Source: JBIQJD01 sp044507695 (GTDB taxonomy: Bacteria > Bacteroidota > Ignavibacteria > Ignavibacteriales > Ignavibacteriaceae). From it: DNA of 64,000 bases. The DNA lies in contig JBIQJD010000009.1 in the NCBI GenBank assembly GCA_044507695.1, positions 62,001 to 126,000 on the forward strand. Reading direction: 5' to 3'. The position numbers and the translations under genes were made by a program. Position 1 is the first letter of the stretch, and each line of letters starts with the position of its first letter. The notes beneath the pieces were generated by a model. It worked only from the letters and a program-made list of their open reading frames with translations. It made no database searches and was not told the DNA's origin. Of this stretch, positions 34,031 through 43,780 are shown piece by piece.

Positions 34031-35470
34031 ATGAAACTTTCCATTAAATTAATTCTGATAATTTTATTACCGTTATTTAATCTTAACGCTCAAAGAATAT
34101 TAACTCTGCAGGATGCACTTTCAATTGCATTAAAAGAAAGTTACGGAATAAAATCAGCAGAATATTCTCTCATCAGTTCCCAAAAAACTCTTGAAGCAAT
34201 TAAACTTGGATTGATGACATCTGTGGATTTGGAATTTGATCTTCCGCGCTATGCAAGAACACTTTCAAGTGAATTTAATCCTTTAACCGGAACAGAACAG
34301 TTTTTTCAAAGAGGTTATACAACATTTGAAGGAAGATTATTTTTCACGCAGCCAATAGTTTTTACAAATGGAACATTCTCTCTTATTGGTTCATTGTGGA
34401 GAAGAGATCAATTTAAAGAAGGAGCCGATCTTCCGCTTGATTACTACAGCAATTTAAGTCTAAGGCTTCAGCAGCCGTTATTTACTTTTAACACACAAAA
34501 AGCAAATCTGCAGCGGGCTGAAATCAATCTTCAGCGTTCACAACGCAATTATACAAGAGCAGAAAAGGAAGTAATTTACAATGTAACGGCAAGTTTTTAC
34601 CGTTTATTCCAGGCAAAGAAAAACGTTGAGATTGCCCGCGAAAGAGTTAATCAGACAGAAACATCATACAATACTGCATTAAATAAATTTAAAGCCGGAT
34701 TGATTGCCGAAGTTGAAGCGCTTCAGCTTGAAGTTGATCTTGCAGTAAGCCGGAATGAACTTCTTAACGCTGAAAGAAATTTCCAGGAAGCAAAGGATGA
34801 TTTTAAATTACTGATTGGTTTGAGTTTGAGAGACAGCATTGATGTTGCGGCAGAACTTGAATATAAACCTGTTTCAGTTGATCCTCAGAAAGCGGTTAAT
34901 CTTGCGCTTACGAACAGACCCGAAATACTAAATTCAGAGGCTGATATACAATTAAGAGAATTAAATATTGATGAAGTTGATTCACGCGGTAATATAAGTG
35001 CGCGGCTTACTGCTAATTTCGGAATTAATAAATATGATGAGCAATTTCGGGAATTGTTCAGGGATTTTTCTGAAGACAGAAGCGTAATACTTACTTTAAA
35101 TATTCCCGTGCTTGATTGGGGACGCAACAACCGTGAAGTTGAATCGGCACAAGCTGATCTTCAGCTTTCAATTTTAAATTATGAAAATCAGAAGCTTCAG
35201 ATTGAGAAAGAAATTATTGAAATAGTTAATAAGATAGAATCAGCAAAAGCCCGTGTTGAAGTTTTAAGCAAATCAGTTGAAGTGGCTGAGAAAAGTTATA
35301 ACATAAGTCTTCAAAGATTCCAATCAGGAAACATAACGAGTTTTGATCTTTCACAAATGCAAATAAGATTAACTGATGCAAAAACAAATAGCCTTAACGC
35401 TTTGATTGATTACAAACTTGCGCTTGCAGATCTTGCAAGAAGAACATTACATGATTTTGAAACAGAATAA
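34031..35470 (+). CDS. TolC-like outer-membrane efflux protein
   Basis: 479 residues from the ATG at 34031, which starts a clear signal peptide (MKLSIKLILIILLPLFNLNAQ); an upstream TTG at 34019 would add four residues. Two OEP repeats of coiled coil helices and beta strands are seen (LTLQDALSIALKESYGIKSAE; later VNLALTNRPEILNSEADIQL, and IEIVNKIESAKARVEVLSK). It would form the trimeric outer-membrane duct for the adaptor and permease upstream. Confidence 0.9.
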   Translation: MKLSIKLILIILLPLFNLNAQRILTLQDALSIALKESYGIKSAEYSLISSQKTLEAIKLGLMTSVDLEFDLPRYARTLSSEFNPLTGTEQFFQRGYTTFEGRLFFTQPIVFTNGTFSLIGSLWRRDQFKEGADLPLDYYSNLSLRLQQPLFTFNTQKANLQRAEINLQRSQRNYTRAEKEVIYNVTASFYRLFQAKKNVEIARERVNQTETSYNTALNKFKAGLIAEVEALQLEVDLAVSRNELLNAERNFQEAKDDFKLLIGLSLRDSIDVAAELEYKPVSVDPQKAVNLALTNRPEILNSEADIQLRELNIDEVDSRGNISARLTANFGINKYDEQFRELFRDFSEDRSVILTLNIPVLDWGRNNREVESAQADLQLSILNYENQKLQIEKEIIEIVNKIESAKARVEVLSKSVEVAEKSYNISLQRFQSGNITSFDLSQMQIRLTDAKTNSLNALIDYKLALADLARRTLHDFETE

Positions 35471-35622
35471 TTTTGGAGATAAATTCTTATTTTTATTAAA
35501 TGATTCAAATCACAAAATCTTATTGATTCAAAAATCAATTCTCAATAAGTTCCTACAGTTACTCTTTGCCTTAACCCGATCCCGTTCGTTTAATTAAATT
35601 TTAAAATAAAGTAGGAGGTTAT

Positions 35623-36126
35623 ATGAAAACTTCTTTTCTGAGAGTTCTTCTGCTTTCTTGTTTGTTCATTATTCCGGCAGTAAATCTTTCTGCACAGGAT
35701 GATATTCGTTCGGCAATTGAGTCTTTAAATCAGGAGATGGAAGAAGCGATGATTGCCGGCGATTTTTCACAGATGACAAAATTTTATACAAAAGATGTAA
35801 TCTCGCTTCCGGATTTTGAACCTGGCATTAGAGGTCTTGATAAGATAATGGAAAAAACAAAACAAGAGATGGATGCAGGCTTTAAAGTTTTATCCGCTGA
35901 TTTTAAAACAACAGATGTTTTCACCGGTGGTGATTTAGCCGTTGAAGTTGGAGAATGGGTGATGAAAATGCAAATGCCTGATATGGAAGAATCATGGGAA
36001 GATACAGGCAAGTACGTTACACTCTGGCAGAAACAAAGTGATGGAAGCTGGAAAATTAAAGTTGAAACCTGGAACACAAATACAAATCCATGGCAGCAGA
36101 TGGAAGAGGCACCATCTAATGAATAA
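35623..36126 (+). CDS. Secreted SnoaL-like/DUF4440 protein (NTF2 fold)
   Basis: 167 residues. Signal peptide ending in LSAQ (about residue 24), then an NTF2-like cone domain: SAIESLNQEMEEAMIAGDF, KFYTKDVISLPDFEPGIRG, and GKYVTLWQKQSDGSWKI, typical of the DUF4440/SnoaL group. Such proteins have varied or unknown roles; no catalytic residue can be assigned. AGGAGG ribosome site 6 bases before the ATG. Its stop overlaps the start of the next gene. Confidence 0.78.
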   Translation: MKTSFLRVLLLSCLFIIPAVNLSAQDDIRSAIESLNQEMEEAMIAGDFSQMTKFYTKDVISLPDFEPGIRGLDKIMEKTKQEMDAGFKVLSADFKTTDVFTGGDLAVEVGEWVMKMQMPDMEESWEDTGKYVTLWQKQSDGSWKIKVETWNTNTNPWQQMEEAPSNE

Positions 36127-36568
36127 TTTTTACAACCGCCCCGGCACAAAAAAACGGGGCAGCTTTATTTTTAAGAGCTTATTTTGTTTTTTCCTTTCAA
36201 CTCTTTTCCTCTCATGTTCAGCTTCAAAAGAAAATGAATTAAATCAGTTATTAAAAACAGAATGGAAGTTAGTTAAACTTTATGAAGAAGATTTGTCATC
36301 ACTTTCCAAATCTCCCACTCTTATTTTTTTTAATGAGACTGAAGCAGGCGGCAATACGGGTTGTAATTCATTTTCCGGTGAATACGTAATTGTAAATAAA
36401 GAAATACTATTCAGTAAAATGATAAGTACAAAAATGTTTTGTGATGGAAGAATGGAAATTGAAAATAAATATCTTACAGCATTAACAGAGATTAATAAAT
36501 TGCAGTTAAGTGAAGAAGAATTAATTCTGTTAAAAGATGATGATCCCATTCTTATATTTAAAAAATAA
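36119..36568 (+). CDS. META-domain lipoprotein (HslJ-like)
   Basis: 149 residues from the ATG at 36119, which overlaps the end of the preceding gene by 8 bases; a longer frame from 36038 has no support. The lipobox is LFLSC (Cys at about residue 33). A META domain follows (TEWKLVKLYEEDL, then GGNTGCNSFSGEYVI and MISTKMFCDGRMEIENKY), as in HslJ, a heat-inducible envelope lipoprotein of E. coli. Function in this organism unknown; the pairing with the SnoaL-like gene is only positional. Confidence 0.78.
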   Translation: MNNFYNRPGTKKRGSFIFKSLFCFFLSTLFLSCSASKENELNQLLKTEWKLVKLYEEDLSSLSKSPTLIFFNETEAGGNTGCNSFSGEYVIVNKEILFSKMISTKMFCDGRMEIENKYLTALTEINKLQLSEEELILLKDDDPILIFKK

Positions 36569-36600
36569 AAACCCGGCTTAATTGATAGAGCCGGGTTTTG
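36567..36600. terminator. Bidirectional terminator between META lipoprotein and M3 peptidase
   Basis: ACCCGGCT (36571-36578) and AGCCGGGT (36589-36596) with A-tract before and T-tract after; serves both convergent genes. Confidence 0.88.
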
Positions 36601-36621
36601 CAATTCAATCTTTTTATTCAA

Positions 36622-38712
36622 TTATTCTAAACCGAGTGATTTAAAGAATGCATCAGGATTTGGTTCTCTTTGTAAAAATTCTTTAACAAGATCTATTTCT
36701 TCTTCAGTAGCACCTTTGGCAAGAATAATATCTCTGTATCTTCTTCCTGTTTCTTTATCCATTACTCCGTTTTTCTCAAACACTGAAAACATATCTGCAG
36801 CGTAAACATTTGACCAGAGATAGCCATAATATCCGGCAGCATAACCGGTTAAGTGTCCGAATGCAGCTTGAAAGTTTGTTCCTTCCAGATACGGATAAAG
36901 TGTAACTTCATTCTGTAATCGTTTAACAACATCCGTGGTTGTTTCATTTCCATCAGGATTAAATCCATCGTGATAAGTCATATCAATCATGCCGTAAAAT
37001 ACCTGCTGGCATGTTGCCAATCCCGATCCAACATTTTTAGCTGCGTACATTTTATTAAATAATTCTTTTGGCAAAACTTCACCGGTTTTATAATGTTTGG
37101 CAAACATTTTTAATACATCATAATTCCAGACCCAGTTTTCAAAAATCTGGGATGGAGCTTCAACAAAATCCCGTGCAACAGAAGTTCCTGCAAATGTTGC
37201 AAGTTCTGATTTTGAAAGCACATTGTGCAGTACATGGCCAAATTCGTGAAAGAAAGTTTCCACATCAGAAACAGGAAGCAATGCGGGTTTTTCATCTGTA
37301 GCCTGAGGAAAGTTGCATTCCAAAGTTGCAGAAGGCATCTGGTAACCATCAGCGGTAAGCTTTACCTTTGTCATCGCGAAACATGCTGCGTGAGAATATT
37401 TATTCTTCCTTGGATGAAGATCAAAATAAAATCTTGAAATTACTTTTCCGTTTTGCTTAACGTTAAAAAGTTTAACATCTTCATGCCATACATCTGCATC
37501 TTTAACTTCTTCAAATTCAACATCAAATAAATTTTGAGCGATGTAAAACAATCCCTGGATTACATTATTTATTTCAAAATATTCTTTTACTTTTTCTGCA
37601 TCTACTTCATACTTGTTTTTAAGAAGCAGATTACTGTAGAAAGATGCCTCCCACGGATTTATAACATCAACTGATTGATCATTCAGATATTCTCTTTTTA
37701 CTTCAAGAAGTTCTTCATAATCTTTGCGGGCTTTTTCTTTCACTTTTTCAATAAGATTATTTTCAAAATCCCAGACATTCCTTGGTGTCTGCGCCATTCT
37801 TTCTTCAACAACATATTCAGCGTAAGTTTTATATCCAAGCAAATCTGCAAGTTTGTTCCGTTCAATAATAAGTTGTTTTAAGATATCAAGATTTTTATCT
37901 GCAGCCCTGTTATTGTATTTAATATAAAGAGCTTTTCTTGCAGGTTCAGAAACAGCATATTTCATAAACGGCTGATATGAAGGATAAGAAAGATCAACCT
38001 TATATGTGCCGTCTTCCTGCCTGCGTAATTTTTTATAATCTTCCGGAAGTCCTTCCATATCTTTTTCTTCAACAATCAGAAAATCATTTTGCTCGGCTAT
38101 GTTTTTCTGAAATTCCTGTGAGAGATCATTTATTTTATTTTGCAGAACCTTCAGCTCTTCACGCTTTTCTTTTGAAAGCGCAAAACCATTCCGTTCAAAA
38201 CCTCTTACAGATTCTTCAACAAATTTCTTTTTATAACCCGTTAATTGCTTTGCTTCTTCTGTTTGTGAATAATCTTTTACTGCCTGGTAAAGCTTTTCAT
38301 CAAGTCCAAGTTCTGTGGAGAATTCGTTAAATTCTGAAACACCATCAAGAGCAGCAAGTCTTATTGCATCATCAGGATGAGCGTTCCCCATTAAATAAAT
38401 TACACCAATTGCATTGAAAATATCATTCTCCAGTTCATCCAGTACAAGCATTGTATTTTCCCAGGTGCGTTTTCCTTCAGGAACATTATAAATCTTTTCC
38501 AAAGTTGTCTTTGCCCGGGAGATTGCAGTTTCAGTTGCTGCTTTTACATGTTCAACCTGAAGCTCATCGAATTTAACCGGCTGATTGAATTGATAGAGAA
38601 GGGGATTACTGTTTTTTTCAGGGCTGCTTTTAGCAAAAATTCCTGAGAAGAAAAGAAGACAAGCCAAAACCGATAATGTACTAATGCGGCGGCTGGTAAA
38701 GCTAATTAACAT
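36622..38712 (-). CDS. M3 family zinc metallopeptidase (Dcp/oligopeptidase-like), exported
   Basis: Peptidyl-dipeptidase/oligopeptidase family M3. I start at the ATG at 38712 (696 residues): it has GGGAG 6 bases upstream and opens a signal peptide-like N-terminus (MLISFTSRRISTLSVLACLL), while the frame further up to 38868 adds 52 residues without a signal. The zinc motif FHEFGHVLH has HEFGH at residues 489-493, and the third ligand Glu is in DFVEAPSQ about 25 residues later. NNVIQGLFY and DLHPRKNKYSHAACF are further family marks. Likely periplasmic degradation of short peptides. Confidence 0.9.
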   Translation of the reverse strand: MLISFTSRRISTLSVLACLLFFSGIFAKSSPEKNSNPLLYQFNQPVKFDELQVEHVKAATETAISRAKTTLEKIYNVPEGKRTWENTMLVLDELENDIFNAIGVIYLMGNAHPDDAIRLAALDGVSEFNEFSTELGLDEKLYQAVKDYSQTEEAKQLTGYKKKFVEESVRGFERNGFALSKEKREELKVLQNKINDLSQEFQKNIAEQNDFLIVEEKDMEGLPEDYKKLRRQEDGTYKVDLSYPSYQPFMKYAVSEPARKALYIKYNNRAADKNLDILKQLIIERNKLADLLGYKTYAEYVVEERMAQTPRNVWDFENNLIEKVKEKARKDYEELLEVKREYLNDQSVDVINPWEASFYSNLLLKNKYEVDAEKVKEYFEINNVIQGLFYIAQNLFDVEFEEVKDADVWHEDVKLFNVKQNGKVISRFYFDLHPRKNKYSHAACFAMTKVKLTADGYQMPSATLECNFPQATDEKPALLPVSDVETFFHEFGHVLHNVLSKSELATFAGTSVARDFVEAPSQIFENWVWNYDVLKMFAKHYKTGEVLPKELFNKMYAAKNVGSGLATCQQVFYGMIDMTYHDGFNPDGNETTTDVVKRLQNEVTLYPYLEGTNFQAAFGHLTGYAAGYYGYLWSNVYAADMFSVFEKNGVMDKETGRRYRDIILAKGATEEEIDLVKEFLQREPNPDAFFKSLGLE

Positions 38713-39053
38713 AAATACTCCCAAAAAGATTTTTTTTAATTTTGAAGATAAGGATTTTCTCAAACCGGATTCAAAAAAAATGATGAATGGCTTATAAAAA
38801 AGCTTTAACCTGCTATGTGAATCATAGTTCCAAAACAATCCAACAAATCCTCCGTCTTGTTCAGACAACAGCAGAAATAAATTTAAAGTAGTTGAAAAAC
38901 GACAAATCAGCTTAAAATGCTGATTTAACGCACGTCTGTAATTGGTATAATAGTTTCATATAAAAGAATATCAAAAAAGCATTAAATGGAAACGATTTTT
39001 CTTCAGCCAGAAAAATTATTCTGTAATTTTTTTAAAAATAAATCCGGGAGACA
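38713..39053. other. Intergenic region between divergent genes
   Basis: 341 bases. Holds an inverted repeat, AAATCAGC (38904-38911) with GCTGATTT (38919-38926), and an extended -10-like TGGTATAAT (38943-38951). No gene seen. Confidence 0.7.
38904..38951 (+). promoter_or_regulatory. Inverted repeat and possible promoter of the BNR protein genes
   Basis: An 8-bp perfect inverted repeat with a 7-base spacer lies just upstream of TATAAT (38946-38951), preceded by TGG as extended -10; the -35 region (TTTAAC, 38924-38929) falls inside the right arm, so a protein bound to the repeat could block it. Candidate operator/promoter. Confidence 0.35.
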
Positions 39054-41162
39054 ATGTTGAAAGCAATTTTATCAATAATATTTTTATCTGTTATTATGAA
39101 TGCAGCAGCCCAATGGAAACAAACGAACGGCCCTGAAGAAATTAGTGTATCTCATCTAATAAGAACGAGCAATGGTTATATTTTCGTTTCCGCAAATGGA
39201 AGCGGTGATCCGTTAACTCATGGTAATTTATACCGCTCAACAAATAATGGTGATACATGGGAAATGGTTTATAACGGAGTTGAAAATCAAAGCGTTTACG
39301 TGATGGTTGAATTTCCGATAGTAGTTAATAATAATGATAACATATTTGCTTTCACAGGCACTCCGAGCGGATTGGTGAATGTTTTAAAATCTTCAGATTA
39401 TGGTAATACATGGAATTTGCAGGGCACTGTTCCCACAGCTTTTACTTATGATGCTGCAGTAAACGCAAATAATTCTACAGAACTTTACGTTGCATCTCAA
39501 TTCGTTTATTATTCACTTGATGGAGGGGTAACATGGAATCTTAAATCAGATACAGGATTGAAAGGAACTGCTCTTTCAGTTGCAGTTGATGATCAGGGAA
39601 CTGTTTACGCTGTTACTTCAGAAGGATTTTATAAATCCACAGATAAGGCTTTTACCTTTACTGAAATAACACTGCCAATTCCAACCAAGTATGGAAGAGT
39701 AAAATTTATTAAAGGAAGACTGACATTCCGGTATGATAATGATCTTTTAATCTCAGAAGATAGAGGTGCAACCTGGAAGAAATATTCATTGATGATGAAT
39801 CCGGTAGATATTGATTTTACAGATAACGGACATATTTATGCAGGCTTAAGATACGGATCAGTTTCTTATTCCACTGATAATGGTGACAGCTGGCTGCTTA
39901 CAAATTTGGGAAATTCTCATGAACTGAGCCATGTTTTAATAAATGGTAATTATCTGTTTGCCGCAACTCATGAAATTTTAAGAAAGGATTTATCATCTGA
40001 TATCTGGGAAAGAAAAACAAACGGAATTATCTCATCAAAAATAAATGATATTGCTGTTGATGGAAATATAATTTACGCTGCTACAGGTGAAGGAACGAGT
40101 AAATCGACTGATTTTGGAGTTACATGGCAGCATTTACAAATCAATGATTTAAGCAATGATGCAGTAGCTGCTTCAGGAGATTTAGTTTTTACGGGAGGGT
40201 ATTCCGGGGGTTTATACCGTTCTACAGATGGCGGAAATACCTGGATACAATCCACAAAAAGTTTTTCATGGATTCGTGCAATTAATATTTCAAAAAGCGG
40301 AAGAGTTTTTGTTTCTTCTCTTGTCGGATTAAATGTTTCAACTGATGGCGGTGTTACTTTTTCACAAATAACACAGGTTGATGACCGAAATGCCCGTGGT
40401 TTTACATTCTCACCGGACAGTTCAATTATTTATGCCGGCATTAATCGTAAATTATATAAATCATCGGATGAAGGAGATAACTGGACAGAAATAAGTCTTG
40501 CACAATATACTGGTTTAATAGATATCCATAATCTTGCAGTTAATTCTAAAGGTGATATTGTAATCGGGATAAGTTCTGTTTTATTACACACAAATGATAA
40601 TGCCGCAACATGGGATACTACTTTTCTTCCATCCGGAGCCAGAATTCAGGATGTTAAATTTTTTAATGATACGTTATATATCTCTTCAAATTTTGGTTTG
40701 ATAAAATCACCTGATCTTGGTAAAACTATGATTTATGCAAATCTGGGCTTGAAAAATAAAGCAGTAATGGATGTTGAAATAACAAAAAGCGGTATTAAAG
40801 TTTTAGGCTCTACAGGGGATGGAGTTTATGTTGAAGATTTTGGTGTTACAGATGTTGAATCAATACAGAATAATACTCCTCAATCATTCACCCTGTATCA
40901 GAATTTTCCAAACCCGTTTAATCCATCAACTACTATTAGATATGAATTAAGCACAAAGCAATTTGTTTCTGTAAAAATTTATGATGCTTTAGGAAATGAA
41001 ATTGCAACTCTTGTTAATGAAGAAAAACCTGCCGGCAGCTATGAGATAAGTTTCACTGCATCATCTGCCAATGGCGAAAAGGAATTATCAAGCGGAATTT
41101 ATTTTTATCAAATCAGAGCGGGTAACTTAATCCAAACAAGAAAAATGATGCTGATCAAATAA
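39054..41162 (+). CDS. T9SS-type secreted BNR/sortilin-like repeat protein (copy 1)
   Basis: 702 residues. Signal peptide MLKAILSIIFLSVIMNAAAQ, then a beta-propeller-like region of BNR (Asp-box) repeats: STNNGDTWEM, SSDYGNTWNL, SLDGGVTWNL, SEDRGATWKK, STDNGDSWLL, STDGGNTWIQ and SSDEGDNWTE are visible. The last 85 residues are a type IX sorting domain (YQNFPNPFNPSTTIRYEL to RKMMLIK). Such propellers can bind glycans or act as scaffolds, but no catalytic residues are evident. The C-terminal 85 residues are nearly identical in the next gene. Confidence 0.87.
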   Translation: MLKAILSIIFLSVIMNAAAQWKQTNGPEEISVSHLIRTSNGYIFVSANGSGDPLTHGNLYRSTNNGDTWEMVYNGVENQSVYVMVEFPIVVNNNDNIFAFTGTPSGLVNVLKSSDYGNTWNLQGTVPTAFTYDAAVNANNSTELYVASQFVYYSLDGGVTWNLKSDTGLKGTALSVAVDDQGTVYAVTSEGFYKSTDKAFTFTEITLPIPTKYGRVKFIKGRLTFRYDNDLLISEDRGATWKKYSLMMNPVDIDFTDNGHIYAGLRYGSVSYSTDNGDSWLLTNLGNSHELSHVLINGNYLFAATHEILRKDLSSDIWERKTNGIISSKINDIAVDGNIIYAATGEGTSKSTDFGVTWQHLQINDLSNDAVAASGDLVFTGGYSGGLYRSTDGGNTWIQSTKSFSWIRAINISKSGRVFVSSLVGLNVSTDGGVTFSQITQVDDRNARGFTFSPDSSIIYAGINRKLYKSSDEGDNWTEISLAQYTGLIDIHNLAVNSKGDIVIGISSVLLHTNDNAATWDTTFLPSGARIQDVKFFNDTLYISSNFGLIKSPDLGKTMIYANLGLKNKAVMDVEITKSGIKVLGSTGDGVYVEDFGVTDVESIQNNTPQSFTLYQNFPNPFNPSTTIRYELSTKQFVSVKIYDALGNEIATLVNEEKPAGSYEISFTASSANGEKELSSGIYFYQIRAGNLIQTRKMMLIK

Positions 41163-41213
41163 ACAGAGTTGTGCTCAAATCAGAATTAATAAAAATTTTT
41201 ATATAGGAAAATT

Positions 41214-42497
41214 ATGAATCGATATCTTGCGGCAGCATTAACCTTAATATTTTTTTCATCCGTATACGCACAATGGGAAAAAGTTTCAGATATAAATGTT
41301 GGAATTGCAGGCAGAATGGTTACACACAATTTTACTGTATTTTGTTATGGTGATAATGGACCAACCATCTTACTTCGTTCAACTGATAACGGCAGTACCT
41401 GGAATGATATAGCAGAAAATGCACCTGAAAATTTCTCCCATATTTATAGTTTTAACGGGCGTTTATTCACAGTCTGGATTGATCAAATTTACGTCTCTGA
41501 TGATTTTGGTGATAGCTGGTCTCCACTATCAACTGTATCAATTCCCTCCGGTGCCATAATTGGATTTACTTCAGAAGGATCAACTCTGTATGCTTATTCA
41601 AACAGGAAATTAATTTTTAAATCAACCGATAGCGGAAATACATGGCAGGATATTTCAATCAATGATTCCCGAAATATTTCACTTACTGATTTTGCAGTTC
41701 TTGGTGATTTATATGTTGCAGTAGCTGCAACCATTGGTGCGTTTATTTCTGTTGATGGCGGCCAAACCTGGAATGTGATTAATCCTGCTTCCGCAATTTC
41801 GGGTACATATTCTTTTAACGGAACGATTTATGGTTTGTCATTCGGCGGCGGAATATTCAGGTTTAATATTAATTCCAATCAATGGGCTGCAAGCAATAAT
41901 GGAATTGCCGATAACGGATCATTCCAGATTCCCAAGTCAATCTATGGAATTGGAAATACAGTTTTTGTTTTATCGCAGGGATTAATTTCGAATCAGGCAG
42001 TTTATTATTCCTCAACAGATAACGGGGAAACGTGGGTTCCGCTTAATATGGATGGAATAACATTTACAAATTCCACAGGTTCACTTGATTTTATAACTGC
42101 AAATTCATCCTACTTACTTACTTTTTATTATGGATTATTTGATGCTCAAAATACAGGCATTTACAGAACTCCGGTTAGCATCACTACATCAGTAAATGAA
42201 TCCGATTTAACCCCCGCAAATTTTATTCTGCATCAGAACTTTCCCAACCCTTTTAACCCTTCAACTACAATCAAATATGAAATAAGCAATACACAATTCG
42301 TTTCAATAAAAATTTATGATGCTTTAGGAAATGAAGTTGCAGTGCTTGTTAATGAAGAAAAACCTGCCGGCAGTTATGAGGTAAATTTTTCCGCATCATC
42401 AGCGGATGGCGGTAAGGAATTATCAAGCGGAATTTATTTTTATCAACTCGTGGCTGATAATTTTGTTCGAACAAGAAAAGCAATACTGCTTAAGTAA
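41214..42497 (+). CDS. T9SS-type secreted BNR/sortilin-like repeat protein (copy 2)
   Basis: 427 residues, a shorter paralogue of the preceding gene 51 bases upstream. Signal peptide MNRYLAAALTLIFFSSVYAQ, BNR Asp-boxes STDNGSTWND, SDDFGDSWSP, STDSGNTWQD, SVDGGQTWNV and STDNGETWVP, then the sorting domain from HQNFPNPFNPSTT to the end. The tail shares long identical blocks with copy 1 at DNA level (IYDALGNE, VNEEKPAGSYE, KELSSGIYFYQ). It appears co-transcribed with copy 1 and ends before a terminator. Confidence 0.87.
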   Translation: MNRYLAAALTLIFFSSVYAQWEKVSDINVGIAGRMVTHNFTVFCYGDNGPTILLRSTDNGSTWNDIAENAPENFSHIYSFNGRLFTVWIDQIYVSDDFGDSWSPLSTVSIPSGAIIGFTSEGSTLYAYSNRKLIFKSTDSGNTWQDISINDSRNISLTDFAVLGDLYVAVAATIGAFISVDGGQTWNVINPASAISGTYSFNGTIYGLSFGGGIFRFNINSNQWAASNNGIADNGSFQIPKSIYGIGNTVFVLSQGLISNQAVYYSSTDNGETWVPLNMDGITFTNSTGSLDFITANSSYLLTFYYGLFDAQNTGIYRTPVSITTSVNESDLTPANFILHQNFPNPFNPSTTIKYEISNTQFVSIKIYDALGNEVAVLVNEEKPAGSYEVNFSASSADGGKELSSGIYFYQLVADNFVRTRKAILLK

Positions 42498-42509
42498 AAA
42501 ATTTTAAAA

Positions 42510-42545
42510 GCAGAGATGAATTTCATTCATCTCTGCAAAAATTAA
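42510..42545. terminator. Terminator between BNR gene and mscS
   Basis: GCAGAGATGAA (42510-42520) and TTCATCTCTGC (42526-42536) form an 11-bp stem with a 5-base loop. The T-rich tail is better on the minus strand, but convergent genes make it useful to both. Confidence 0.8.
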
Positions 42546-42577
42546 TGAATAGAGATTGAGGGAAATTTAAATCTTTT

Positions 42578-43684
42578 TCATTCTTCAGCCGGACCATTCA
42601 CCAACTCAGTTTTTGGTTCTTCAAATCCGCTTTGATTGTTTAAATATAAAGTTTGGGTTGGATAAGCAAAACAAATTCCCATCTTATCAAAGGCTTCAAA
42701 TATTTTGAAATTTATTTCCTGCTGGATATTTGCATACTTGTTATAATCTGCGCTAAGAACATAATAAACTGTTTCAATCACCAAACTAAAATCTCCGTAA
42801 GAAATAAAATGGCAGCGATCGAATGTTGTATCCTTTATACCCTGGATAATTTCTTTAATTGTATCCGGCGCCTTCTTTAAAAGAGAAGGCGGTGTTTCAT
42901 AACGAACGCCAAGTTTAAACACAACACGCCTGCGTTCCATTCTTTTATAATTGTGAATTCTTGAATTAACAAGATCTGTGTTTGAAAAAATTAATTGTTC
43001 ACCGCCAAGACTTCTCAATCGCGTGGTTTTAATTCCTATATACTCAACCGATCCCATCTTATCATTAATAATTATAAAGTCCCCTATTTTAAACGGCTTA
43101 TCAAAAAATATTACAAAGTAACTGAAGAGATCTCCAAGAATTGTTTGAGCAGCTAAAGCAATTGCAATACCGCCAATTCCAAGTCCCGCAATTACCGCGG
43201 AAATTTCAAAACCAAGATTATCCAGCAAAAAAACCAAACCAATAGACCAGATTAAAAAACTGGCGAGAGTAGTTATTCCTTTTAATTGTTTTTCCCTTTC
43301 AGCAGTTCCATCTTCACCTTTGCGCTGCAGGTAAACATTTAGAACATATTTAAGGATTGAGACAATTAATCTGATTATGAAAAAGGTAATGAGGACTACC
43401 GATATAATAGAAAGTATTTTACTGAATTTTGGATTTAATACAAGCGTTTTTACAGCGGTATAAAAAGCGCCGTAATAAAGAAGCGGAACTGCAGTCCGGC
43501 TTATATTGTGAATTATAAAATCATCAATTGTAGTTTTAGTATTCTCGCTCCATTTTTTTAATCTGTTTAGAATAATTGCTTTAAAAATGTGAATGAGAAT
43601 TATCAGGCCGATAAAAATTCCAAGTGCAGCAGTGTACATCCATACAGAATTTCCTAACAATTCTTTATCAAAAAATTCCTGCAT
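42578..43684 (-). CDS. Small-conductance mechanosensitive channel, MscS family
   Basis: 368 residues. Several hydrophobic helices: about 18-38, 68-85, 92-115 and 138-158; then the pore helix TM3 with AGLGIGGIAIALAAQTILGDLF (about 165-187) and the soluble beta domain (FDKPFKIGDFIIINDKMGSVEYIGI to TTRLRSLGGEQLIFSN). The Gly/Ala pattern of the pore helix and the GxVxxIG loop are diagnostic for MscS. Protects cells from hypo-osmotic shock. Monocistronic or followed by no obvious partner. Confidence 0.92.
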   Translation of the reverse strand: MQEFFDKELLGNSVWMYTAALGIFIGLIILIHIFKAIILNRLKKWSENTKTTIDDFIIHNISRTAVPLLYYGAFYTAVKTLVLNPKFSKILSIISVVLITFFIIRLIVSILKYVLNVYLQRKGEDGTAEREKQLKGITTLASFLIWSIGLVFLLDNLGFEISAVIAGLGIGGIAIALAAQTILGDLFSYFVIFFDKPFKIGDFIIINDKMGSVEYIGIKTTRLRSLGGEQLIFSNTDLVNSRIHNYKRMERRRVVFKLGVRYETPPSLLKKAPDTIKEIIQGIKDTTFDRCHFISYGDFSLVIETVYYVLSADYNKYANIQQEINFKIFEAFDKMGICFAYPTQTLYLNNQSGFEEPKTELVNGPAEE

Positions 43685-43780
43685 TAAATTACCTCCGGTT
43701 TACAAGAATGAAGTAATGATTAGTAATTAAAAATTACAAATTTCCTGAATCAAATTTGATTTAGCAGAACACAGTTAAGG

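Noticed and set aside
35406..35597. 63-residue frame after the TolC-like gene
   Set aside because: Begins inside the TolC-like gene in another frame and has no coding character.
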